The position numbers were made by a program, and so were the translations under genes. Shown piece after piece: positions 23,118 through 35,890 of a DNA stretch of 64,000 nucleotides. The stretch's first letter is position 1, and each line of letters opens with the position of its first letter. The stretch comes from Cheiracanthium punctorium (taxonomy: Eukaryota; Arthropoda; Arachnida; Araneae; Cheiracanthiidae): NCBI GenBank assembly GCA_038373885.1, contig JAWZYV010018234.1, forward strand, positions 742,549 to 806,548, in the 5' to 3' direction. The notes beneath the pieces were generated by a model. That model searched no databases. It saw nothing but the letters and a program-made list of their open reading frames with translations, and was not told where the DNA came from.

Positions 23118-26100
23118 CTGAGTTATAATTATGTTTCTTGGATATGCACTTAAACAGAGACAGATAGAGATAATTTATTATTAGCTAGGTTTCGTAGACT
23201 TTATGACCTTTTTCTGCTTACATACGCTTTAGGATTGACGGCTTGCTTAAGAATCCCTTAAGAAGATTAAGGACAGATATTAAGATAACATGCAGCTATT
23301 GAATTTTAAGAATTACGTGCTTTAATGTATCGACGTTATTTTGTATAGGTTAAACTTAGAGACTTTAGATGATTTTTCCGAAGTAAATTCATATAAAATA
23401 TTATTTCAATTTTGTTTTTTTATGTTATTTTTCCTTGTTTTAAATTATTTATACATTTTTTATTATGACTGCCTTCACAGTCATTATTTGCTATTTGTAA
23501 TATTGTGCATGAAAAGAAACGGTCAGTTTAAGTACGGTAAGGCATGTTCTAAATATAGTTTTCGTAGCGAGTGTAGAATCCGCAGAAAGTGAAGCTCCAA
23601 TAATCACTTAAAATAAAATTTAAAAATTAACGGAGAAAGATTAAAAATCTTAGCAAAAATGTACTGAACTTGTGAAATTTGATTTAAGTTTTTTTCAAAT
23701 CTTGAAGAAACGGATAAAAGCATAAATTAGAAATTGCAGGATAACCTTTATTTTAATAAATTTAGTACTTGAATCGTCAAAATTTGAGCCTTCAGAGGAT
23801 TCTATACTAACTTTCATATTTACATCTGTAAATAAACATGAAAGAGAGAATTTAATACAAAGCTAGATAAAATATTTTGGATAGTGTACATTTCTTATCT
23901 CTTATTAGAAGTTGCGAGTGAAAGATAGTGAACTTTATAATCCAACTGTTTTCTGAGAAAACTTGTCAAAGTTGGAGGTTTTAAAGTTTGTTATAAACAT
24001 GGTAATCGTAACTCTTTCTTTTCTAAAGAGCCATTCAGTTAAAATGAATTGTGCATAATTTTCTACATATAATTGTAGAGAATACTCTAAACTTGCTGAA
24101 ATATTTTCTGTTGTTATTTAGCAAAGTTTAGCAAAATAACTAAAGTTTTTCAAAAATAAACTTACTACCCCAAAGAGAATTATCCTCAATTTTACAATCA
24201 GGCGTATTTCATTGGGAATATTATATCCCATTATTTTCAAATAGAATTTTACAGCTTTTATTAAAAAAAAAGGGATGGAACAGGATTCACATTGTGAGTT
24301 TAATTTGTGAATCCACAAAACTCTGATTCGCTGCATTGTAAATAATATTCATACTACTTACAATGGAACGAATCAGCCTCAGTTTTTCTACTGAATAAGT
24401 TTTTCTTTCATTTTGTGATCAGCTGTTTAGAAAGAAACTGAGACGCAAGTAAGTTTGAATATTACAGAAACTTTTTCCTAAAAATATAATAGAATAATAG
24501 ATCACAGCAAATAAAAAGATATCTAGAATTTATGTTTTTAGTCAGGATAATAATTCCAATTTCGCGCACTTGGAGCTCATGTCTCAATATAATAAATCAA
24601 AGGAAATATTATCAAATAAAATATGCTCACATAATCTAAACATTTAAGCAAAAAGAATCAGTTATTGTTTAAAAAAAAAAAGTTGGTCGTGGTATTCACA
24701 TTTTCGAAGATGTAGTGCAAAGGAAAAATAAAGGGGTTTGAGGAGGGTGAGCTTAGCTCTTTAATATGTTCCCCCCTCCTAAAACCACCTGTAAGATGCA
24801 TGAAGGTCCTTAGCATCAACTTCAGAGGATTATCACTATGCACGATGTTTCTCTGACTTGTTCAATTATGTATGTATAAAACTTCCCAATCTATGTTCTA
24901 TATATTATCTCTACGTGTAAGTAACAGAAACATATGGGCTTTTAAGGCTACTTATCCCAGATCTATGTAATAAGTTTAGAAATGCATGCAATTAACTACT
25001 AGATATACCTACTTTCTATGTATTGCAGGTTTATGTAAAATGGGACATGGATCCTAAGCTCCCTTCCACCCCAAAATAATTTTGAAATCTGTACACTTAT
25101 GCTTCTGAAAAGGACATTATTTGAAACTGAATGTTTTCTTTCACTTTATTTTGCAGCTAAGTTAGTTAGAATAATAATGCTCCCCTCTTGAACCTACGCT
25201 TATTTGATTTCCGAGAAATATAGGTTTTTAAGCTTTATTTGAAATTTGTAATTTCTACCATATGTTTAATGCAGATGCTTTTAATGGGCTTTTAGAATAT
25301 ATTTTAATGTTATATTTATAAAATGGGATTTGAATTTTCATGAAAGCAGAAGAAAACTATGTCATTTGTCAGACAATTCGATGCCACTTTATTTCATGCT
25401 TTTGAAGACACTGGGTGTGGCAGTGACAGTTTTGTTACGAAGATTCAAAATGCGTTTCCGTGACGTCAAAGACATGATAGTCTGAATAAAAAAATAATGT
25501 TATGGGTAGTTTTCTAATTTTTTGTGTGAATGCATCAAATGTTTACGTGTCTTTAGCATCAACATAAAATGTCCTAGATATGTGCAGTTCATTTAAACGT
25601 ACTTTACGCATTAGAACACATGTATTAAATTTTAATAATGCCAACTTTTAGTCATAATTTTATGTAAAATATTTTATTATACATTATAATGTTAAACTGT
25701 GCCACATATGTTAGTTATCAATAGACCGCGAAGTATATACAATTGCACCTTTGAAAAAAAAATCTGTGCGTATTTTTCAGTCGTTAGGTGCATACTCAGA
25801 AAAGTTCCGTACATATTTTCAGAATTTTATTGCTCATTTACATGCATGTTTTGCGATTTTGGTAAGTGCATCTAATCCGTGGTCCGGTTATCAGAGAACC
25901 CCGCTCCCCTCCTTTTTGTATAACACATTAAGCTTCAAAAAAGAACTGACACCAAAAGAAGTATTAAGATGTAATTCCGAGTTGAATGCTTACAATTTGC
26001 TTGAAAATGCTTTGATTTTTAATCAAATCAAAGGACGCCAGTTATAAATGTTAACACCATCAAGTTTAGATGCAAAAATTTTTCTGTAAGTTTCTTAACT

Positions 26101-26639
26101 GGCAGAAGATATTACAGTGTGCAGTACAGCTCGTGAAGACATACTCTAAGAGTTTTTAAGTGTTTCACATTAGCTAGTCACGTTTATGTACCAAAAACAC
26201 ATGATTTTTCGGACTACTGACTTAATGAGATATAGCGGGAGATTTTGTAGATATGATGGTTTGGTAGTAGCGATTTGATAATTTAATGCGCAAAAAATCC
26301 GGTGAAATAGGTTTTAAAATATGATTTTAACCTCTAAAACATTTTTTAATCCATGCATTGTGCAGGATCTGAAAGTTATTGTGGCAGAAAATTTCACACA
26401 GTATGTCTGAAGTAATGGCTCCAGAATAATGTATTCTTCAAAATGACTTCCAAAGAAACAGATCCGTATCTGTTGTCCGCGGATATGAGAACATTGATCC
26501 ATTTTCACATCCTTATCCTCAATACAAGAAACAAATAACCAGTTTTCTGATCCGTATCTGCGGAGCTAACTTTTTACGACCGGGCTCACCTCTAATCTTA
26601 ACAGCAGTAAGAAACTCGGAGGTTTCTTTTTTTAGTTTA
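23118..26639. other. Long AT-rich stretch, no gene seen
   Basis: It would be intron if the candidate exon at 22762-23117 is real. Frames at 23341-23592, 24118-24336, 24658-24843 and 25751-26047 have no motif and low-complexity composition. No bounded repeat was found. Confidence 0.45.
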
Positions 26640-26832
26640 TGTAGGCCACTTAATATCCAGGCACTGGTCACTACTATGGCTGGACGTGTTGGCCGTTTTA
26701 TTATGGAAGCGCCTAATAAGTGGCCAACGCTAACCCTTATGAAGGGACGGACATTTAAGAATCGAACCAGGAGTCAAACGCAGAGGCCCATAATTTTAGA
26801 GAGGAATGCGATAACCAACTGAACAATCTGTT
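26640..26832 (-). mobile_element. tRNA-derived SINE, same family as 47041-47242
   Basis: On the minus strand the head has an A-box-like TTCAGTTGGTTA and a B box GGTTCGATTC. The body (CCCTTCATAAGGGTTA, then GGCCACTTATTAGGCGC and AAAACGGCCAACA) aligns with the SINE at 47041 and with 20160-20260. Several substitutions separate the copies, so the family is not very young. Confidence 0.75.
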
Positions 26833-28343
26833 GCGGCAGAAACTCAAAAGTATGGAAATACACACCTATACGGCTTATTATTTTTATTGAATTTAAGATT
26901 TCGTTTGGGTAAATTTAAAAAGAAGTACCAAGACAAGGAAATATGAAGACCATGCTCTAAGAATATCGCGTTACAGTAGGCTGTCGCAAGTTTAGCTCCG
27001 TGTTACCCGGAAACTCAGTAATAAGAGTGAAGTTTTGTATGAGTTCTATATGTTACAGGAGGGTGAGCTCTTTTATGGGAGATATAAGAGTTTTTAAAAC
27101 CGTGGTATTTACAATTCAGTCAGAAGTCAACAGTAAAAAAGCGTCTGGATTTATTATAATTTTTTTTTTTCAAAAGCATGCAATGGAACTGCATAAAATA
27201 TTTACAGATTGCCATTCTGAAATTTCTAAACGATCTATCATGAAATGACATGCCAGACCACAGAACTATTATTGCAATAATGCTTTCGAATAATTCGAAA
27301 TGAAAAATACCAGAATAATAGAGGACGAAAAGAAACAATCGCGCACCGAACTCAATAAACTCTGATATCACGTCCCAAAATAACCCAGTAGGGTATCATA
27401 GGCCACCAATTCGATTTCGGACAGCTGACGCAGGGGCTCATATATGTTTTGGAAATGTAATTGAGTTACGTTCCCGTAACGAGAGAGGTAATTGGAATTT
27501 GCTTTTGGAAAATTATCGTACGTGCTTATCTGGATCTCCCGCTATGAATAAGTGTGGCAGAGACATAAATCACAAAACGTATTCACCATGCAATGTTGCC
27601 TAGAAAATGGTTAAATTTACTTTTTTGCTTCCACTGATTCACCCTCGTGTGATGAATCTGATAAAGTTTTAGTGATGGGATGACATAATTATGCTTAGTT
27701 AAATAACTTGAGTAAGTATTTTCTCTTTTTTTAAGGGTTTGGGAGGATTAAATTAAGTTTAAAAATCTGTTTGGGAGAGTCAAATGTTCAACTGATTGCT
27801 GAGCTATAGTCACACACAACTCTTAAAATACAAAACAATATTCTTCTTTGTACCCAAATTCATTATATCGCCAATATTCATAATCTTACGACTAACACTC
27901 ATTTAAAACTTTGTTTTTCATCGTGTTAAGCCAGAATTTTATTAAAAATTTAACGCATTTCTTAAATTATGAGCAATTCAAATATTTTAAACAAATAAAC
28001 AAATAAAATAAATAAATAAGTAAAAAAATTGAACTTCTTCTTATAAATTCTGCTTGAGGTTCTTTAAACAACTGAATACTGAATAAAGCAGTTGCAGTTT
28101 CTAAAGTTAGGCAGCTGAAACTATTAATAGCAAGCTTCCGATTTCAGATAAAAAATACCTGCTTTGAAATCTACTTTACAAAGCATGTCCAAACATTAGG
28201 CAGGATGTTTCCCTACTATACCGATCAACTCAGAGGGGTAATAGCTGAGCTCATTTGAAGCACAAATCAATGTAGCATTTCGGCTAATAGTTGATTTCGT
28301 TTTCAAATTTGGGGGTTGCGTTTTAATATACTTATGCAGATAG
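26833..28343. other. No supported gene
   Basis: A patch at 27370-27600 is less AT-rich but breaks in all frames within 40-90 codons. A hydrophobic minus-strand frame (27120-27371) lacks an acceptor or homology. A short AAAT-type run lies at about 27995-28020. Confidence 0.45.
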
Positions 28344-28528
28344 CCAGAGTTGCCAACTGCTCCGGAATACAATTAACCATTTTTCTGAAACAGTAATTTT
28401 TGGCTCAAGTTATCGCAAAATTTCGAAGTTAAAAGCGTAGGTCGATGACTGTTTCGAAAAAAAAATTAAACAAAATAACTGTTTACAAAAATTGGTTAAT
28501 TATATTCCGGAGCAGTTGCCAACTCTGG
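28344..28528. mobile_element. 185-bp MITE with ~50-bp inverted ends
   Basis: The tips CCAGAGTTGCCAACTGCTCC (left) and CCAGAGTTGGCAACTGCTCC (right, reverse complemented) match. Similarity continues through GGAATAXAATTAACCA and AAACAGT. The interior is non-coding. Target-site duplication is unclear, so superfamily is not assigned. Confidence 0.85.
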
Positions 28529-28939
28529 ATAACCAATGTTAAATACAGTAAATTTGTTTTTTTTTTTTAGAAGTACACACTTTTTCACTTATCAAGTTTC
28601 GATGAATTTTCAGCTGTCGAGTTCAGCAAAAGTTTGTTTGTTTATGTTATTAAAATTTTTAATAAAGTCTTCATTTATAAAAGCGTTGGAAATTCTAAAT
28701 CGGAAATCAGAAGACGGCGAAGCAAAATGTTGGTGTTAAAAACGACAAAGGCAAACCACACCTACCTCCTGGATTTCTTGAAAATTATCAAAGTAAAACA
28801 AGCAAAATGGACCATGCTTAAAATCATGGACCCAAAATTAATACAATTTTTGGATACGAGATTAAAAAAAAATAACCAAAACAAATACAGAAATGGGTGA
28901 AAATAGCAAAGCACTGATTATTGTCACAGGCATGATAGC

Positions 28940-29112
28940 AATTTTCTCTTAGGATTACAACCTGAAGTGCTGCTAAGGTCCAAAGGTCTGCGGAGGACTG
29001 GATGCCGACCCAAACGAGTGTACAGCATTGCTTGCCAATCTCCAACTGTAAAGCTACTTACTATCCGGTGAAACCACGTACGGGGATCAGGTCCGGCATC
29101 TCTGCGGGTCAC
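28940..29112. repeat. GC-rich patch, probably a dispersed repeat
   Basis: About 170 bases of mixed composition (CTGCGGAGGACTGGATGCCG, then GGGGATCAGGTCCGG and CTGCGGGTCACAGACCCC) stand out from AT-rich flanks. Two overlapping minus-strand frames show nothing recognisable. No second copy was identified in this window, so repeat status is a guess from composition. Confidence 0.3.
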
Positions 29113-30850
29113 AGACCCCTTTTTGCTTTCAAAGTACAGAGGGTTTACAACTTTTTGTGAATTTGCAAATTGCAGTTCAAGCTTTCGCTACCTGAGCAGT
29201 TACAAATATACATTTCAATGTGAAGTTAATAGTTTTTACAATTGTTTCGATATTGTCTTCGACTCGAGTGAAGAAGACATGAATTCGTTATGCATCAGAA
29301 CTCACGGTTATGGCTCTGACCAATGAATGCGGCCATAAGAGATTTCAAGTTATGCATATTATGTATAAAAGGTGTTACAAGTTACACTTTTATCCTATGG
29401 ATTTTTAAGTATTGCATCATTAACTAGGTGAAAACAGATGTGGATTTATCGTTAATGTTACATTAAAATGTTAATTTTTACAGAAAATTTATTACCGGTA
29501 AACTAAAAAGGTTTTCGTAGCTGATGGTTTATAAATGTTTTCTTTCCTTTAGTGTAAAGTTTAATGGTTTTAAGAAGCAGATGTATGTTCTGACGTATTA
29601 AGAGCTAAAATGACTTTCTAACGATGATGAATTGTTTATGGTGCTTTTCCCCGAAAGAATGAAATATTTATTCATTATCGACGGACAAAACTCTACCTCA
29701 GAATGGCTTTTGCAAATAAAGCAGAACACACACTTTAAAAAGATTTTTGATAGAAAGCTTATTTCGAGCTTGGAAGATATAAATTACGATTTGGGAAATG
29801 ATAAATAATACATAAATATCGCGTCGGAAGCTTCAAATTTTTATTGAATTTTTCGATTTATTCTACATGAAGTAAAGTTTAAATTTCCAACAATGAAAAA
29901 AATTAAATAAAAAAGTTTTTCGATATTTTTTTCTAAAATGAATTACCAAAACTACGTCATACTTAAATGAGTATTTTTAAAAGCACTTGCATTAGTATTA
30001 GCAAACTGAAATATTATTAAGTGCATGCGAAATATAATTAACTACAAAAGTAATACTTAATTCAATAATGCTCGTTATTTAAATTTCATGTAAAGAAAAA
30101 AAAATACATATGTATGTTTTATTCATGAAAAGTACACACACACACACAAACAACTCTGGTTTTAAAACATTCCCTCTTTTAAAAGATGCATAAAACTAAA
30201 TAATTGTATTTCATTAAGCTTCAATAAAAAGCTGAATATTTTTTATAATGATTCAAAAACAATAAACTTAGTAGGAAAAAGGTGGTTTAAAATTATATCG
30301 TGTTTTTAAAACTACAAAAAAAGTCCTTCGTTACATAAGTTCATGAAATAGTCATGATATTAGAATACACGTAGCCTCTTTGCTAAAAGCTAACAGTTGA
30401 GGGACTTACATAAGGAAAGTGGTTTTATAATAAAGTTAATGGAGGGTTTATGAATAAAGAGAGCTAGTAAGAGCGAGTAAAACTTTTGAAAAGCAAACAT
30501 TTCATTTTTATATACAAGAAGACCTTTTTTTCATTTCTTTTAAAATTTTACATTTTACTTGTAATAGAATTTACTTTGATGCTTTATTTGTAATTCTTTG
30601 TTAGATATTAGTCATTATCGTCTTCGTGAAACCGCACTACACATCGTTTTTACACGATAAACACGTTCTGTGCAACACTTTGCTAAACAGTGAGCTAAAA
30701 TAACGAATAACGGCGGATGCTTACATTGTATAAAAATCAACTCAGAATATGAAAAAAAAAAAAATTCATTTTTATTCCTTTTTTATCTTGATTTTATTTA
30801 TTTTGTTCTTGAAAATAACATAAAAAAGACAAAGAGCTATTATCCACTAC
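29113..30850. other. AT-rich stretch, no gene seen
   Basis: Only short A/T runs and a brief AC tract near 30133. Nothing bounded was identified. Confidence 0.5.
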
Positions 30851-31510
30851 ACCCTAAAAATTGTTTTGTTGAATTTAACAAAACATCTTGGGTTAAAGAG
30901 TTTAGTAGCTTCATTTTGTTGATTCAACAAATGTTTGTTTGATTCAACCAAATAGATTTAACAAAATGTCTTTTTGAATTAACAAAACCTTTTTGTTGAA
31001 AATCAGAGCCAGTGGCACTTGAAACTGTTGAACAGTTAATTTACGCATTCGACAAGGGCATGCACAGGTGAACTTCAAGCCAGAGAGAGACGAGAGACCA
31101 GAACTTCCATTTTCATTTGGATCGACAAAAGTTGTAAAATCTTAGGAGCCAGAAAAAATTTGTAGGAGCCAGATATATACTGAATTGTATTAACGAAAGG
31201 AAAAAGCTAGTCGCAAGGGATATGTTTTAGTCACCTGGGCGACCGGGTTTTTTCGAACCTTGTTTATTAGACTAAAACAGAGTTTTTAACACTAAAGCAT
31301 GCAACACTAACACAACAACGCATTAACAAAACATTTGTTTATTTTAACCAAATTGTTAGGTTAAACTTACATAATGTTTTGTCGAAATAACCACGTAATT
31401 TTATAAAAATTATTTTGTTAATTTAACAAAAATTTCACTGGCGCTATTTCAACCGGAAAATTTTGTTGTTTTAGCAAAATTTTTGTTGATTCAACAAAAC
31501 ATTTTTTCAG
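30851..31510. mobile_element. 660-bp element built of TTGTTGAATCAACAAA-like palindromes
   Basis: The left end (ACCCTAAAAATTGTTTTGTT) and the reverse complement of the right end (ACTCTGAAAAAATGTTTTGT) are similar. Both are followed by TGAATxxAACAAAA. Variants of the short palindrome TTTGTTGATTCAACAAA recur at least six times in the two end regions, and the centre (about 31000-31300) lacks them. This looks like a MITE with subterminal palindrome clusters. The target duplication is not clear. Confidence 0.65.
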
Positions 31511-31598
31511 AGTAGTAGACACAAGATGCAATCGTTTGCGCACATTTAGTACGACATCATTTTTAATACTTGAAATATCCAGAACCAGGGTCGTAATC

Positions 31599-31736
31599 CA
31601 GGCGCGTAGCCAGGAAAAATTTTCGGGGGGGGATATGAACTTATATCTGTATAAATAGACGGAATTTCATCACTAATCCAAAAATTTCGGGGGGGGGGAT
31701 ATATCCCGATATCCCCCCCCCCTGACTACGCCCCTG
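31599..31736. mobile_element. hAT-type MITE, copy 2, perfect 8-bp target duplication
   Basis: It starts CAGGCGCGTAGCCAGGAAAA and ends CTGACTACGCCCCTG, flanked by TCGTAATC at 31591-31598 and again at 31737-31744. The 138-bp body is almost identical to the core of 21429-21598 (ATATGAACTTATAT, AATTTCATCACTAATCC). Low divergence and an intact duplication indicate recent movement. Confidence 0.95.
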
Positions 31737-31744
31737 TCGTAATC

Positions 31745-33091
31745 ATATCCACATTTACTGTACTAGAAAAAAAAAAATCTGTTATCGATTGCTGTTGTTT
31801 GGTATCAAGTTGTGCAACCGTGCACTGTGTTACCTCGAAACACTATAAAAAAAGAGGATCCGGTGTTCTGATTCTGTTTTATGCGTTATGGAAGATAAAA
31901 ATATTCTGGTCTTGTTAACTAACATATAAAATCCATTGCACCGCATGATTATAATTACAGTTATACGATTTTCAAAAGCTGTAAAATAAAATCCGTTCGT
32001 CACAGTAAATTCCAATAAGACATCATGCCGGGCTTCAAACCTGTAACAGGACTGGAATCAATTGTGACAACGTTAATAAAAGGTGTGTCAGCAGTTATTA
32101 CTGAAAAGGATGGGCATTAATGTGGAATTTTGCAGTAAATAGGAAATTGCGCTTGTTTTTCAGCACATTATGCATACCTTTATAGACCATTCTGGATTGC
32201 TCTCTATACAAAATAACTTTCGTTTAAAAATCAGGAATGATTGCAAACAAGGTACAAAACCGCCTCGTCTGCAGAATTTCTAAGCTACAATGCGAAATAC
32301 TACAAGCTTGACTAGTCCGACTAGAAACTACGAATCTCTTACTCGTTTCGTCTCGCGATCATTCCTATTTTCAATTTGCTCCATGCCGACCAGACAAACG
32401 AGAAATTTTCTGAGTACAGTTTTTTGTTTGAATAGAATGGGATCGAGGACCACCGAGAAATATTTTCTGGTTGGTTAGTAAAAACGCATTTTATCTGAAA
32501 ATTGGTGTCAATATGGAAAATGTTTGGATATGGTCGATTAAAAGTGTATATTTACTTTAAGCTTCACCTGTTGATTCTAAAAACACCACTGCTTGAGAGG
32601 AGTTTATGATAGAGCTATGGTTAGTTTATTCATTTCCCGAATATAAGTCCAGTAGACCTATTATCAGCAAGTGAGGATTCAAGGAAGAGCGCAAGAGGCA
32701 CATCTCTACCCCTCTCCCAAAGAAATATAGGTACAATATAAAGTTGTGTTTTTTTGGTAATGATGACTACTTCGTACAACACTGAACTGGTATTCAATCT
32801 TTGCGCCCCTCCAAAAAAAATTATGGATCCGCTCTTGATTGTCAGTACTGTCAAAGATACGTGGCATGAATATTTCTTGTAAAACGTTAACCCAGGGCTG
32901 GATAACATTTTAAAGAAAATTGCCACTTTCTGGAAAGAATTTTGCAGAATTTTGCGTACCCCTTCCAACTTATCCAATAATATGTTGGATTAAAATATGA
33001 AAAGGCGAAAAAATCTTACTTATAGGTTAATTATGGAATTTTTACACATATAGGACATTTTTTCCCCCTTCTGGTAAGTCTGGGTTGTAGA
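31745..33091. other. No supported gene
   Basis: Frames at 32290-32478 (plus) and 32630-32977 (minus, 115 codons) have no recognisable domain. The latter crosses a poly-A/poly-T-rich patch. Nothing bounded was found. Confidence 0.4.
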
Positions 33092-33251
33092 TAGGGATGA
33101 ATACGAGACGGACAGTAGACCTGTATTGTCTCGTAAACCAGCTGTAAAGTTTTTTCTCGACTCGTAAAATCTCTATACAGTAATGATAAGAACATCTGTC
33201 TCGTATAAAATCTGTAAATTTCTCTCTAGTCTTATTTAGTACCCATCCCTA
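33092..33251. mobile_element. 160-bp hAT-type MITE
   Basis: The tips TAGGGATG (left) and CATCCCTA (right) are inverted. The 8-mers GTTGTAGA and GATGTGGA outside match at 6 of 8 positions, consistent with an aged hAT duplication. The interior repeats CTCGTA- and ATACGAGAC-type words. The tip is shared with the larger element at 47277-49494. Confidence 0.65.
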
Positions 33252-33259
33252 GATGTGGA

Positions 33260-35016
33260 GATTTACAAAATATATAAGTAGAACAAAAATACAAGATCAT
33301 GTTTTTTTATTTATAAATATTTTTTTAGACAGTCTGGCTATGCATAAAATAAAAAACAATATTTAATTTTAAATAATTATAAAACAGTCAGTATTTAATT
33401 AATGGGACTTTTGAATTGTAGATATTTTTATCAGATAATCTAAACTAATATTATTTTTTGAAGAAGCTAAGAAAATTAAGTGATTTACAGCCAGAATGTC
33501 GCTCTCACTCGAGAACGGCGCCTAGTACTCAAACGACTGGGCTCGTCCCTTGGACAAGCTGTCTTACCTCATTGTTGTACTGATTAAAAAAAGTAGTACC
33601 GCTTGTTGTGTTTGTTTATTATTGTATGAAAGTGTTTGTATGGATTTTTTATAAAGTTCCTGAAGACGACATTATCATTTTTTCACTAAAAAGAGTTATG
33701 TCTTCGCGTGCCACTGTTAAAACTCCTTCGTGCCACACTATCGCACTTTTGACGGAGGTTGGCCATCCTTACCTTAACATGAAGCACTTCCACAGCCTCA
33801 GGGATTTGCACAATAAAATTCTAGTGCAAAATGCCGTTTCTCCGCCCCACCGACGAAGTAGCTGAAAAAAAAAAATACCGGCAATGATTGGATTAACATC
33901 GATCTAATTGAAAACATCTATGAGGACTTTTTCGTTTCTTTTTCAACCTATTTATAAGTACCGTTTCGAAGTATATTTTTTTTCGTCACTAAATTAAATT
34001 CCATGGCATCTAAAGTCAAATTTCTAGTTTCTCGACTAGCGAAGATTCAACAAAGTTTTTAAATTGCAAATTTAAGTATATTTAAACATTAATTATTATA
34101 AACAATCTATATCTGGATTGCACATTTTATAGTTTTAAGGAAGTCTCAAATTACTAGGTGCATTAGGCAAAAACATTTTCAAGTAATATTACAAAATATC
34201 ACGTCCGAATATTTAGACAAGCAGGCAATGATTGTTCGCCAAATGTATGCATTATTACGTATTAAATAGATCCTTTAAATTACTTCTGTAACATTTTTGA
34301 CTACCAGTTATATTTTTATATAAATTTTTGACATTTCTGACAATAATTTAATGTATTTTCAGAAAAAAAAATTAAAAGGACTTTAAAACGATTTATGACT
34401 CCTAAAATTTTTATATCGGACTGAAATTCAAATCAAATCCTTTGATTCACATCTTAATCTGTGATCTAGATTTCAACAAAAATATTTTCAAATGCAATTA
34501 AATTCTGTTCTAATGCCGTTGTAGGGATCAAAGGATTTAAGACGCTATAACCGAGTTACGTTATAAACGAGTTTCTATACTCTACAGGCAAGTAATTGAA
34601 CGGTGAAGCATTTTTTTTTTTGGTTACATATTTAGATAACGCAGGAAAATAAAAGCTTTCTGATAAACACAAAAATATGCATTCACATTTCTAGAAGCAT
34701 TCTGTATGTAAATGAAGAAGGATATATATTTCAATAGTGCTCCCAGAAATGATTTCAAAAGCTAGAAGATCGATGTGCATTTGCTTGAATATATTAGTTT
34801 TTTCGTATTCTTTTTTTCACTCATTTAGATATTTTACGAAATAACATCGCGAATACGTAGCATTAATGTCTTTTTCTTGAATGTAAAGAAAATAATTTCT
34901 TAGAAATCAGTAAGGATAATGTAATTTATTTAAAGCTTCAAAAAATTACAATTCATAGAAATATTTATTCATTAACCAACTTGAAAAAAGTAATAATTTT
35001 GTCATGTAGTTTTTCT
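33260..35016. other. No supported gene
   Basis: A patch at 33480-33870 is less AT-rich. Its plus-strand frame at 33608-33865 and its minus-strand AAG|GTAAGG donor-like site (about 33773) are not joined to any convincing exon. The remainder is AT-rich and featureless. Confidence 0.4.
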
Positions 35017-35056
35017 TTCCTTTTTACTTCGTTGCTTGTACGAAGTAAAAGGAAGT
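35017..35056. repeat. Short palindromic hairpin
   Basis: The arms TTCCTTTTTACTTCGT and ACGAAGTAAAAGGAA pair with one indel around a 7-base loop. The hairpin abuts the left end of the element at 35045-35890 and may have replaced its tip. Confidence 0.65.
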
Positions 35057-35890
35057 ATAGAATACCAGTAACATTTCTAACTATATCATCATCAGTACAT
35101 ATTACAACTCATTGTAATGAAATGTCACTTGTAAAGAAAAACAAAATTTATTTTGTTATAGAAAAATTATTTTAAAAAATTTACGAATGTAGTTTAGTAT
35201 AAAAAAGGGAGGTAATATGGAATAGGTGGTTTAAATCGTTGAAAAGCTAATTGTACTTCATACAACACAACTATTTTTAATTACAAAACCACCTTTTTAA
35301 GGTTACATTCAAGTCATTTAGACACGGAGCCTATTTAGAAAAGTCTCAGATATAATTTTCTTTCTTTGCTCAAGTACAGTCAAGGTGAGACTACAAGAAT
35401 TGAATACAAATTTCTCTTCATTGATCTTCGGAAAATTCTCCGTTGCAGAAGATAAATTCAGCGTCCTTGTTTTCCGGTTCTTTAGTTGATGGCATGAAAT
35501 TCATACACTATTACCTAGTATTCCATACTACTCTACAGGCCACACAGGATGATGGCGTGCGTTAAACTGATGTGCAAAACACTGTCAGCTAAAAAACAAC
35601 CACAGTAGAACGAGCTACTATTTTTTTAGTATACATTATAGCGTAACATCAGTGTTGAAATCACGTGTGTAGTAGTAGCTTAAAATGTTTAAAAACTTAT
35701 CTGCAAAAAACTCTTGAAAAACACAAAACACACTTTGTTTTGTGGTGATTGGTTTGACAGCAGTAAGCGATCAACTCGCACTGCATTTAACATGGGAAAC
35801 TTTCTTGGGTAGTTCATGGCGTTTTCATGTGACTTAGCAACTAACAGAGCGGAAAACTCTGCATTCCATATTTCCCCGACTATCTCATAC
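35045..35890. mobile_element. Diverged copy of the 54327-55254 element
   Basis: Long colinear similarity to 54350-55230. Shared blocks are GAATACCA-like ends, CATTTCTAACT, CAATTTATTTTGTT, GGTAATATGGAATAG, TTCCTTTCTTTGCTC-like, AGCGTCxTTGTTTTCCGG, AACCACAGTAGAAC, and CACTGTCA followed by CTAAAAAA. The terminal GAGGAGAGG tips are eroded. The minus-strand zinc-knuckle relic (about 35390-35505) is broken by several stops, more than in the 54 kb copy. Confidence 0.75.

Noticed and set aside
27120..27371. Hydrophobic minus-strand frame resembling membrane segments
   Set aside because: AT-rich DNA readily yields Phe/Ile/Leu-rich frames; there is no acceptor upstream and an overlapping plus-strand frame is equally long.
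32630..32977. 115-codon minus-strand open frame
   Set aside because: No recognisable motif; it crosses homopolymer-rich, low-complexity DNA and has no acceptor or promoter context.
33765..33785. Perfect splice donor AAG|GTAAGG on the minus strand
   Set aside because: The sequence before it does not form a convincing exon in any frame and no acceptor pairs with it.
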